Source: Candidatus Aenigmatarchaeota archaeon | GTDB lineage: Archaea; Aenigmatarchaeota; Aenigmatarchaeia; CG10238-14 | Assembly: GCA_030672375.1 (NCBI GenBank) | Contig: DAOVGP010000028.1 | Span: 1-7,772, forward strand | Direction of reading: 5' to 3' | Length of the DNA stretch: 7,772 bases | Shown here: piece by piece, positions 1-6,796 of the stretch | Layout of the letters: each line of letters starts with the position of its first letter | How positions within the stretch are numbered: the stretch's first letter is position 1 | Program-made: the position numbers and the translations under genes | Notes under the pieces: model-generated | What the model saw: the letters and a program-made list of their open reading frames with translations, nothing else | Told to the model about the DNA's origin: nothing | The model's database searches: none

Positions 1-1648
1 TATGAAAATCGTACCAGAAGATGCTAAAATCAAGAATATAAGATTCGAACCACAGAGAAGTTTGACTATAATCACTGCAGAGAAACCAGGACTAGTAATA
101 GGCAGAGGAGGTGAAACATTTAAAAAAATCAAGGGAGAGACACTTTGGGTTCCAAGGATAGAAAGAGTTCCAGAGATTACATCGAAGGTAGTCAGATCTA
201 TTAGAAACCTACTCTTCACAGAAACAAAGTGGAGAAAGACTTTCCTGAAGAAAGTTGGGAAAAATATATTCTCGGAAAGAGAAACGAAAAGAGATTGGAT
301 AAGAATCATATGTTTGGGTGGCTACAGACAAGTCGGTAGATCTTGTAGTTTAATAGAAACACCTAAGTCTAAACTATTGGTTGATTGTGGGGTTAATATT
401 GGTGGTTCAGAGCAAAATAGGTTTCCTTATTTACAAGTTAAAGAATTCGACCCGAATGACTTGGATGGTATCATCGTTTCACATGCGCATCTAGACCACT
501 GCGGTATGGTACCATACATATACGAATATGGTTATGATGGCCCTTTATATTGTACTCCGCCCACCCTTGACCTTTTCACATTATTATGTTTAGATTATAT
601 AGATGTCCTCCAGAGGAATGGAGTTCAGCCCCCGTACACAGCAAAAGGTGTAAAGGAAGCTGTCAGACATTCGATAACATTGGAATATAATGAAGTATCA
701 GATGTTGGCCCTGATGTTAGGTTAACTTTTCAGCAAGCAGGCCACTTGTTAGGTTCAGCACAGATCCATTTACATGTTGGTCAAGGATTACACAACATAG
801 TATACACAGGTGATTTAAAATTTGGAAAAACTAGGTTATTCGATCCAGCGTTCACTAACTTCCAGAGAATAGAAACTCTCATCATTGAGTCAACTTATGG
901 TGGTCCACAAGATGTGATGCCATATAGGGATGAATCAGAGAAACAATTGATGGATATCGTCAACAAAACGATGGAAAGAGGGGGTCAAGTTCTCATTCCT
1001 TCTTTCGCTGTCGGGAGAGCACAAGAAGTTATGCTTATACTTTCTGAAAATGGTTTTCAATATCCAGTCTTCATCGATGGTATGATATGGGATGCTACTG
1101 CTATCCATACAGCCTATCCAGAATATATGTCAAGGGATATGGAAAGAAAAATTTTTCAAGGGAATAATCCCCTCATGAATGAAATCTTCAAAAGAATAAC
1201 ATCTTCAAAAGAAAGAGAAAAGGTTTGGGATGAAAAACCCTCTGTTATAATCTCAACCTCAGGTATGTTGACCGGTGGACCTGCTATGGAACACTTGAAG
1301 ACTTTAGGTAAGAACAAGGATAACACCCTGATATTCGTCGGATACCAAGGTGAAGGGACCATGGGTAGAAGAATACAAAAAGGTTGGAGAGAGGTGCCAA
1401 TCAAAAGTCAGGTAAAGACTACTGTGATGAAGTTAGAGTTACAGGTGGAAACTATACAAGGATTGAGTGGTCATTCAGACAAAAACCAATTGATTAATTT
1501 TGTTCGTAGGTTGAGATCCAGACCTGAAAGAGTGATATTAGGCCACGGTGATAATACAAAAGCAGTAAACTTGGCAAGAACCTTACATAAATTGTTTAGA
1601 ATGGAAACCATGGCTCCAAAGAACTTGGAAACTATCAGACTTAAATGA
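1..1648 (+). CDS. aCPSF1/FttA, KH-domain beta-CASP ribonuclease and transcription termination factor (5' partial)
   Basis: Archaeal CPSF73-like ribonuclease; characterised homologues cleave RNA at U-rich 3' ends and terminate RNA polymerase in the cytoplasm. Numbering from the Met at nt 2: a KH domain covers about 8-60 with a GxxG loop at G34-G37. The metallo-beta-lactamase and beta-CASP core follows: D128 (motif 1), HAHLDH at 161-166 (motif 2), H248 (motif 3), D271 (motif 4), E296 in ESTYGG (motif A), H491 in SGHSD (motif B) and H515 in GHGD (motif C). All expected metal and catalytic residues are present, so the enzyme should be active. Family members are usually about 630-650 residues with two N-terminal KH-type modules. 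Here 548 residues are visible, starting inside that region, so the Met at nt 2 is very probably internal and about 85-90 residues lie outside the window. The TGA stop abuts the stop codon of the convergent pilus operon. Confidence 0.95.
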   Translation, partial: MKIVPEDAKIKNIRFEPQRSLTIITAEKPGLVIGRGGETFKKIKGETLWVPRIERVPEITSKVVRSIRNLLFTETKWRKTFLKKVGKNIFSERETKRDWIRIICLGGYRQVGRSCSLIETPKSKLLVDCGVNIGGSEQNRFPYLQVKEFDPNDLDGIIVSHAHLDHCGMVPYIYEYGYDGPLYCTPPTLDLFTLLCLDYIDVLQRNGVQPPYTAKGVKEAVRHSITLEYNEVSDVGPDVRLTFQQAGHLLGSAQIHLHVGQGLHNIVYTGDLKFGKTRLFDPAFTNFQRIETLIIESTYGGPQDVMPYRDESEKQLMDIVNKTMERGGQVLIPSFAVGRAQEVMLILSENGFQYPVFIDGMIWDATAIHTAYPEYMSRDMERKIFQGNNPLMNEIFKRITSSKEREKVWDEKPSVIISTSGMLTGGPAMEHLKTLGKNKDNTLIFVGYQGEGTMGRRIQKGWREVPIKSQVKTTVMKLELQVETIQGLSGHSDKNQLINFVRRLRSRPERVILGHGDNTKAVNLARTLHKLFRMETMAPKNLETIRLK

Positions 1649-2074
1649 TTAATAAACATAACCTAATCCTAACGTGAAACTATAGACATGATATCCACTT
1701 GTTGTATTAACGACGTCTACTATAGTCTTTTTATGACCTTCAGTGAAATAAGGTATTGGATCATTAGTTATTCCTTCTTCTGACATAAAATTGTCCCCTT
1801 CAACTTGCTCGATTTGTTTCCACCATATCATGGCTCCAGTAAATTCTGGTGGGAATATACTATCCATGAAATCTTCGAATTCGTTTGAATCTTTTGCAAA
1901 CTCAAAAGTTTTGTTCAAATTGTCTATAGTTTGGATTGTATCTCTCACCTTTACGACCAATAAAACGTTATCCCACTTGGATTGAATTAAATATTTGGGA
2001 AAAAAATGCATGAATGCCAATAATAGAATTGTTCCTGTAATCAAAACCTCGATCATACTAATTACTCCTTTCAT
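1649..2074 (-). CDS. class III signal peptide pilin-like protein, last gene of the pilus operon
   Basis: A 141-residue protein with a short leader, M-K-G, a predicted cleavage after G3, then a hydrophobic helix to about residue 28 and a soluble domain without cysteines. Glu at +6 after the cleavage site (ISMIEV) matches the +6 Glu of the 142-residue pilin-like protein of this locus. The soluble part has an amphipathic stretch (about 42-62, RDTIQTIDNLNKTFEF) that would continue the pilin stem helix, and an aromatic C-terminus (YHVYSFTLGLGYVY). Probably a minor pilin or pseudopilin; no specific family recognised. It starts 4 nt after the preceding gene. Start choice is not trivial: ATG at 2074 gives the K-G processing site, but the GGAG core inside its second and third codons lies 8 nt before Met7 (ATG at 2056). 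The shorter form would lack the K-G site. I prefer 2074 because of the signal motif. Its TAA stop touches the aCPSF1 stop. Confidence 0.75.
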   Translation of the reverse strand: MKGVISMIEVLITGTILLLAFMHFFPKYLIQSKWDNVLLVVKVRDTIQTIDNLNKTFEFAKDSNEFEDFMDSIFPPEFTGAMIWWKQIEQVEGDNFMSEEGITNDPIPYFTEGHKKTIVDVVNTTSGYHVYSFTLGLGYVY

Positions 2075-2078
2075 ATCA

Positions 2079-2618
2079 TCACATCTGTACTATCACTTCG
2101 GTGGCGTTTAAAACTCCGCTTGGAACAGAGTTGGTATCGTTAATTGTAACAATACGAGTTATTTTTATCGTTCTTTCTGCCGTAATAGATGGAATACAAT
2201 CATAAAGGGGGTTTCTACTCCCGTCATTCTCTATCATAGATATAATTATAGAGAAGTCTTTATCTTCCAATCCCAACTTTTTTCGTAATAGATTATAAGA
2301 AGCCTCAGTTGAACAAATAAAGTTATTATTTAATTTATCAATTTTTTTAGAAGAAATCAAATTCTGTCTATTCAAACTTTCATCCGAAAGACCTATTCTT
2401 TTTATATTATCGACCGATAACTGATACCAATCTACAGGTTCACCAGGATCGTTTATCAATAATTCTGAGAGTTGATAAGCCTTTGAACGAGTAGCCTCTT
2501 TTTTAACTGTCTGTATATAAGCTGGTATATTAGCCGAGTAAGAAATGTAAATGTATATTATTAATCCTATGAAAGCGATGAACGATATTAGATATTGAAA
2601 CGTTAGTTGTGCTTTCAT
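2079..2618 (-). CDS. class III signal peptide pilin-like protein (KA-Q type)
   Basis: A 179-residue membrane-anchored protein beginning M-K-A-Q; cleavage is predicted between A3 and Q4, followed by a hydrophobic helix to about residue 28 and a polar stem (about 30-55) with basic residues. The soluble domain holds a GEPVDWYQ segment (59-66), an N-I-K-R-I-G-L segment (71-77), an N-L-I-S-S-K-K-I segment (86-93), and LRKKLGLEDKDFSIII (111-126), then a beta-rich end. Two cysteines, C102 and C141, could pair outside the cell. This general layout (residue W in the middle, K-I motif, then L-G-L..DF) is one I associate with uncharacterised archaeal proteins coded next to TadA/TadC genes; that is recollection, not a search. 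Likely a minor pseudopilin or adhesin subunit. It begins 1 nt after the platform gene stop, so translation is probably coupled; only a weak upstream AGG is visible. Confidence 0.8.
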   Translation of the reverse strand: MKAQLTFQYLISFIAFIGLIIYIYISYSANIPAYIQTVKKEATRSKAYQLSELLINDPGEPVDWYQLSVDNIKRIGLSDESLNRQNLISSKKIDKLNNNFICSTEASYNLLRKKLGLEDKDFSIIISMIENDGSRNPLYDCIPSITAERTIKITRIVTINDTNSVPSGVLNATEVIVQM

Positions 2619-2619
2619 T

Positions 2620-3588
2620 CTATCGGCCTATGAATCCTAATGTTACGAGGATGAAAAAAGCACCGAAAGTTATACAAGCGAGTATTAGGCTGTGTTTTGC
2701 CCCTGCTATTACTGAGCCTTCACCTATTTGACCTGCTACCAAACCACCTGCTATAGACTGTACCATACTCACACAAAAGAATAGTGCCAAGAAATAACAA
2801 CTTGTGCCAGTCACTTCAACACCGAACATTGAACAAATGCTGAAATATATACTGCAAGGTAAGCATTGGATACTAAATCTCCCAAAACATGTAACGCAAG
2901 GATTACCCATGAAACTTATAATTTGACCTCCACCTGCAGATGATCCCCCCGACATGGATTCAAATATTGGTATCATCAACCGGTTTATAGCAACAACCAC
3001 ACCCATAAAGATTATAGATACAACATACATGGATATGACGTACTGACCGAGTATAGCCTTTCTGTCTCTTTCTGTATCTTGTAAATTTGTTAACGCTTTG
3101 GAAAGAGAATCTAGAGTAGTATCGACTGAACCACCCGATTTGTAAGTTTCTATCATAACTCTGATCACCCTAGCCAAAGTTTTGCTCTTACTCAACCTTT
3201 CTTTGGCTTGTTCCAAGACCTTAATTATGTTTACGTTCCATGATAATTGATGGGCCATTTTTTTTACTTCAACCGAAAGGGGACCATAATCTGTGTTACT
3301 GACGAATATTATGGCTTTGTGAAGAGGTAGACCAGCCCTAGAAGCTTCAACCAGATCCCTCAAGAAATTTGGAAAATTAAATTCTATTTCTCTTATTTTT
3401 TTAAAGTCGATATAATTCAATATCAATTGTGGACCGATAATAATGAAAACGGATAATATTATTGAAGTACCTAAAACTCCTGTTTTCTCACTAGTTATGG
3501 TATCATAAATCCCAATAAAAATTAAAAAACTAGAGATGAGAATACATATCAACAAAATTTTCATTTTTTTTGTTAGTTTAATAATCAT
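2620..3588 (-). CDS. type II/IV secretion platform protein, T2SSF (TadC/FlaJ-like), second copy
   Basis: A 322-residue inner platform protein of a type IV filament system. Two membrane segments at about 10-28 and 38-60 precede the cytoplasmic helical T2SSF domain (about 70-178), recognisable from FLRDLVEASRAGLPLHKAI and YKSGGSV at 149-155. Further membrane segments follow at about 180-206, 262-288 and 299-320. The loop between the third and fourth membrane segments is unusual: it contains C231-x2-C234 and C242-x2-C245 plus C252 and C264. Together with the 290-residue gene upstream it supplies the two T2SSF domains that a conventional archaeal FlaJ carries in one chain; position after the ATPase and the first T2SSF gene matches TadC. 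The start codon overlaps the previous stop as ATGA; a consensus ribosome-binding site precedes it closely. Met9 (ATG at 3564) is a possible but less supported alternative start. Confidence 0.9.
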   Translation of the reverse strand: MIIKLTKKMKILLICILISSFLIFIGIYDTITSEKTGVLGTSIILSVFIIIGPQLILNYIDFKKIREIEFNFPNFLRDLVEASRAGLPLHKAIIFVSNTDYGPLSVEVKKMAHQLSWNVNIIKVLEQAKERLSKSKTLARVIRVMIETYKSGGSVDTTLDSLSKALTNLQDTERDRKAILGQYVISMYVVSIIFMGVVVAINRLMIPIFESMSGGSSAGGGQIISFMGNPCVTCFGRFSIQCLPCSIYFSICSMFGVEVTGTSCYFLALFFCVSMVQSIAGGLVAGQIGEGSVIAGAKHSLILACITFGAFFILVTLGFIGR

Positions 3589-4457
3589 CCACCTCCTGGA
3601 GATGCTGATTTTATTAAGATGATGAAGGCTGCTGATATCAAGGGAACAAAGAAGAATATCAGAAAGAATTGCATGTATATAAGATCTTCTGCAACTGCTC
3701 CAGTGAGGCCCGACATCACAGATGTCAATATTATGAAGAAAATAGTTCCTAAAATTAGGACTGTTAAGTAGACCTCTAAAAAGACCGAGAGTGAGTGTGC
3801 AAATTCTTTTAATTTTCTTCTGTAATTATCTAGGAATGTCTGTGATTTTTCAAAAAGGTAAACCGAAAGGTCTCCACCTGCTTTTAATGTAGAAACCATT
3901 GCATAGAAAAGACCTCTCAACTCTTTTGATGGTGTTCGATCGATTGCTTTCTCCAAACTATCATAGACATTCATACCAAACATTTCCATGTCTGCAACGA
4001 TTCTTTTAGCTTCTTCAGTAATTTCCCCATATTCCTCAAATGTAGAAAAAATTTTGAAAATCTTATGAGGCGGTAGTCGAGAACTGGCGATAGTTGATAG
4101 ATAAATTCCAGCAAATGGAAGTGATTTCTCTATAGCACGTGCTTTATCCCTTATCTTAAATTTAGGGTAATTTATGAACAATACAAAAAAAAGAGCGGAG
4201 AGTAAGATTGACACGGCGAATGCCATGAATAGACTGAACAATAAACTTAAACCTAACAAGGAGAAGATAAGAGAAAGGACTGGGACTTCAATAACAAAAA
4301 TTAAAATACATGTTAAGACAGATGTGGTTACATATTCCACCAAAGTTTTTTTCATATCGCTCATTTTTAAATCTTTCTTCAAATCTGAGAATAAGTCTAA
4401 ATGAGGTTCTAATGTTTTCCCCAAATGGTGTAGGGCTATTTTTCCGTAGAAGGACAC
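3585..4457 (-). CDS. type II/IV secretion platform protein, T2SSF (TadB/FlaJ-like), first copy
   Basis: A 290-residue polytopic membrane protein, the first of two platform components. After an amphipathic N-terminus there are closely packed hydrophobic segments at about 42-96, then a cytoplasmic T2SSF helical domain (about 105-220) with LPFAGIYLSTIASSRLPPHK (113-132) and LKAGGDLSVYLFEKS (191-205), which are the typical positions for the G/P and A-G-G-D/S motifs of this family. Two more membrane segments follow at about 222-248 and 260-284. It ends in a Ser/Pro/Gly tail. The domain should contact the ATPase and turn its cycle into filament assembly. The start is a GTG that shares one base with the TAG stop of the ATPase gene (TAGTG); the last ATPase codons supply GGTGAGGT upstream, which supports this start over Met32. 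The stop overlaps the next ATG by 4 nt. Confidence 0.9.
   Translation of the reverse strand: MSFYGKIALHHLGKTLEPHLDLFSDLKKDLKMSDMKKTLVEYVTTSVLTCILIFVIEVPVLSLIFSLLGLSLLFSLFMAFAVSILLSALFFVLFINYPKFKIRDKARAIEKSLPFAGIYLSTIASSRLPPHKIFKIFSTFEEYGEITEEAKRIVADMEMFGMNVYDSLEKAIDRTPSKELRGLFYAMVSTLKAGGDLSVYLFEKSQTFLDNYRRKLKEFAHSLSVFLEVYLTVLILGTIFFIILTSVMSGLTGAVAEDLIYMQFFLIFFFVPLISAAFIILIKSASPGGG
3590..3597 (-). promoter_or_regulatory. strong Shine-Dalgarno of the second platform gene
   Basis: On the minus strand the sequence reads AGGAGGTG, an excellent match to the archaeal anti-SD, and ATG follows after a single base, so the GGAGG core is only 3 nt from the start. The site is coded by the glycine-rich tail (SPGGG) of the preceding platform protein. 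It supports re-initiation at the ATGA overlap and makes a simple sequencing frameshift between the two T2SSF genes less likely. The spacing is tighter than the usual 5-10 nt. Confidence 0.6.
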
Positions 4458-6247
4458 TATACCTCACCACTAATTATATCCACAACATGATCAGGAAAGT
4501 CGTAATACAAATTTATTACATGACTAACATCTTGATAATCAAGCAAATTCTGTTCATTCATCCAATTTAGAATTCCCATCCTCCTCTTCAGCTCTTCTAT
4601 GACATTCTTTTTCTTCAGACCTGATTTCTTCATAATTTTCCATAGAGCATGACTCTTATTCTTTAATTCAATTTTATCAGTAGCAGGATTCCATTCAAAA
4701 ACTTTGTTAAACTTAAGTTGTTTTGTCTTCAAATCGAAACCAGTGACTTCATATACACTCTGGACCTTCCTCACAAATTTTCCTCTGTATCTCATTGTAA
4801 TCAGAAAAATGACTAAGTCTAAAGATTCTAATAAGCTTGCAGGTAATGAGATTGGTGGAGTAGTTAGCCTGCTTTCTAATTTTTCCATGGTTTCTGCATG
4901 TATCGTGGCTAAACTTGGATGTCCAGTTGCCATTTGCTGGAATAATACATAGGCTTCTTTTCCCCTGACCTCTCCTACTATTATGTAATCTGGTCTCTGT
5001 CTCATACTCTCTTTTAATAAATCGAACAAATCAACTTCACCCCTGAGTCTACCAGCTTCAGTTGCCATGGGTACTCTTGCCACATGAGGAATCCAATGAG
5101 GATGTGGTAGCTTAAGTTCTGCTGTATCCTCGATACTAACTATCTTTTTCTCAGGTCTGATGAAAAGAGATAGAATGTTAAGTAGAACTGTCTTTCCTGT
5201 GGCAGTACCTCCAGAAACTAGAACACTGCCTCCGCTATCTACAAGATACCATAAGAATGCAAGAGTTGTAACATCGATCGTCCCAAACCTCAGGAGATGG
5301 GTAGGCGTGAATGGGATTTTGGTGAACTTTCTTATCGTGAAATTTGATCCTCTTCTAGCGATATCAGTCGACAATGTTCCCTGAATCCTAGAACCATCAG
5401 GAAGCGTGCCACCCAACAAAGGATCAATAACCGATATAGCCTGACCACACAATTGTGCCAAACGAATTAAGTATGAATCCAGTTCTTCTTCATTTTTAAA
5501 CACTAAGTTTGTGGGTATTGAACCAAGGATAGGATTTCTATGGAAAACATATATCGGTATGTTGGTCCCATCGCAACTTATATCTTCTATCTCAGGATCA
5601 CGCATCAATGCTTCGATATTACCAAGACCTAACAAATCCCTGTCTATATAATAGTCAATGAGTTTCTTTTCCATATCTGATAATTTTATCTCAAAAAAAT
5701 CTAGTATTTGGAGTACTTGTTTGTGTAGATATTCCCTTGCCCCACCAGTTTTTAGCTTACTTAAATCGACATCGAGTTTTTCTTCTAATAAGTTATTAAC
5801 TTTGATGAATATGTTCTTCAATCTTGGAGATAATTCAGGCTCTATAAGTTCGTATTTATAACAACCATTTTTGTCATCCCATCCAATTTGAGTATAAGCA
5901 AGAATAGGTTGATTTTTTGTTGGATTTAGGGGTATGAGTGGATACGCAGTTTTAAAATCTTTGGTTTCTTCTTCTCCCCTTAACCCCACTCTACTTATCT
6001 TTTTTGGTTTAAAAATTGGAATTTCTATTCCCTCTGTTATCTCTTTTGACTCAGTTGGTTCAAATTTTCCTTTAAGTTCAAGAGATTTCTCAAGTTTCCC
6101 TGTAGCTTCAAGAGGTTTTTTAAAGGCCTTTGCCATAGGAGGTGGGGGTTTAGGATATGGTATTCTTCTTTTCAATAATCCTTTTTCTTCTAACTGTACT
6201 CTATAACCACTAACTAGCATTTTGAATATTTCCCTACCCCGTGACAT
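4457..6247 (-). CDS. type II/IV secretion (pilus assembly) ATPase, TadA/FlaI/GspE family
   Basis: A 596-residue cytoplasmic hexameric ATPase expected to power filament assembly. The C-terminal ATPase core shows Walker A GGTATGKT (346-353), an Asp-box SIEDTAEL (371-378), Walker B YIIVGEVRG (421-429, E426) and a His-box GHPSLATIHA (442-451). The N-terminal half of the family fold is at about 195-310, with a D-P-E-I-E-D-I segment (217-223) and DPLLGGTLPDGSRIQG (275-290). The first 110 or so residues are a less conserved extension with a proline stretch (PYPKPPPP, 30-37) and Lys/Glu-rich sequence. The C-terminal 60 residues (basic helix, then N-W-M, then YYDFP) look like the tail common in archaeal homologues. 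No CxxC zinc module of bacterial PilB/GspE type is seen. ATG directly abuts the previous TGA stop, with AGAGGT seven bases upstream. Its order before two T2SSF genes favours a Tad/Epd-like pilus over an archaellum. Confidence 0.96.
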   Translation of the reverse strand: MSRGREIFKMLVSGYRVQLEEKGLLKRRIPYPKPPPPMAKAFKKPLEATGKLEKSLELKGKFEPTESKEITEGIEIPIFKPKKISRVGLRGEEETKDFKTAYPLIPLNPTKNQPILAYTQIGWDDKNGCYKYELIEPELSPRLKNIFIKVNNLLEEKLDVDLSKLKTGGAREYLHKQVLQILDFFEIKLSDMEKKLIDYYIDRDLLGLGNIEALMRDPEIEDISCDGTNIPIYVFHRNPILGSIPTNLVFKNEEELDSYLIRLAQLCGQAISVIDPLLGGTLPDGSRIQGTLSTDIARRGSNFTIRKFTKIPFTPTHLLRFGTIDVTTLAFLWYLVDSGGSVLVSGGTATGKTVLLNILSLFIRPEKKIVSIEDTAELKLPHPHWIPHVARVPMATEAGRLRGEVDLFDLLKESMRQRPDYIIVGEVRGKEAYVLFQQMATGHPSLATIHAETMEKLESRLTTPPISLPASLLESLDLVIFLITMRYRGKFVRKVQSVYEVTGFDLKTKQLKFNKVFEWNPATDKIELKNKSHALWKIMKKSGLKKKNVIEELKRRMGILNWMNEQNLLDYQDVSHVINLYYDFPDHVVDIISGEV

Positions 6248-6676
6248 TCATTCAACCTCTATTTTCCTCTCCTCATTATTAATTTTAATCTTCACTCTTT
6301 TATTATCACTCATCGACTCTGTGGACAAGAAATTGAAAGTTTCATTTAAATTAAAAAGTGGGGCTCGTGTGGAGAATGGCCTTGTCGACATCAAAGTCGT
6401 GTTTAAGCCTTTATCATTAAGTTGAATCGTGTAGAAAGACTCGGCGAGTTTTGAGGGTATATTCTCTGTTATCAGAATGTCATCGCATCCTTTGCAACTC
6501 AATCCTTTAACTATGTGGGTTAATACAAGGTTATTTATGAGTCCTGTGGTTGTGTTTCCAATTCTTTCTTTTAAAAAAATGTTCTGACTGAAGAAGTTAT
6601 AACTTATCACAGAGAATAGACTGAATGAAATCAGGAAGAACAAGATGAATTCTATTATGAAACTCTGACCTTTCAT
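6248..6676 (-). CDS. class III signal peptide pilin-like protein (KG-Q type)
   Basis: A 142-residue protein starting M-K-G-Q; cleavage is expected between G3 and Q4. The hydrophobic helix spans about 5-28 and carries Glu at +6 after the site, close to the Q...E pattern of class III (DUF361-like) pilin signals. The mature region includes a short N-T-T-T-G-L-I-N-N-L segment (41-50), a CKGC motif (C61, C64) that could form a tight disulfide, an IPSKLAESFYTIQL segment (73-86), and LFNLNETFNF (107-116) before a basic beta-strand-like C-terminus (VKIKINNEERKIEVE). No named family is recognised. It is the first gene of the compact cluster and its TGA is followed directly by the ATPase ATG, which suggests a stoichiometric or accessory pilin role. 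A weak GAAAG lies just upstream of its start. Confidence 0.8.
   Translation of the reverse strand: MKGQSFIIEFILFFLISFSLFSVISYNFFSQNIFLKERIGNTTTGLINNLVLTHIVKGLSCKGCDDILITENIPSKLAESFYTIQLNDKGLNTTLMSTRPFSTRAPLFNLNETFNFLSTESMSDNKRVKIKINNEERKIEVE
6255..6260 (-). promoter_or_regulatory. Shine-Dalgarno of the pilus ATPase gene
   Basis: The minus strand reads AGAGGT, 7 nt before the ATG at 6247. It lies within the last codons of the preceding pilin-like gene, fits the archaeal anti-SD and confirms the start directly after that gene's TGA. Confidence 0.65.
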
Positions 6677-6796
6677 ATTCTTTCAGACAAAATATTGATT
6701 TATTGAATATATTAGAATAATTCTCATAAATTTTTAAGGAACAGTCACTTTCAGGATAAGTTAGTTAAATTACATTCCAAATCTTTAATTCATAAC
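6677..6796 (-). promoter_or_regulatory. intergenic region with candidate promoter of the ATPase-platform operon
   Basis: This 120-nt gap is the largest in the minus-strand set. Read on the minus strand it is very A+T-rich and contains two TATA-like elements: CTTAAAAATTTATG at 6726-6739 and TAATATATTCAATAA at 6699-6713. Placing initiation about 25 nt downstream of the first gives a 5' leader of about 30 nt; using the second would give an almost leaderless message. A perfect 11-nt inverted repeat, AGAATAATTCT, lies at 6714-6724 between them and could be an operator or chance. I see no clear terminator for the upstream pilin gene, so readthrough is possible. Confidence 0.35.

Noticed and set aside
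2..4. ATG at nt 2 as the true start of aCPSF1
   Set aside because: The visible protein begins inside the N-terminal KH region; family members have roughly 85-90 more residues upstream, so this Met is very likely internal and the gene is truncated by the window.
1728..1732. T5 run as the terminator of aCPSF1
   Set aside because: A single short T-run inside another gene is weak evidence; it is mentioned only in the junction finding.
4174..6425. Plus-strand open frames opposite the platform and ATPase genes
   Set aside because: They lie antisense to well-supported genes, have no family resemblance or ribosome-binding sites, and are explained as shadows of the real coding frames.
6482..6496. 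Zinc-binding motif in the 142-residue pilin-like protein (CKGC)
   Set aside because: Only one CxxC pair is present and the domain is predicted to be extracytoplasmic, so a local disulfide is simpler than a metal site.
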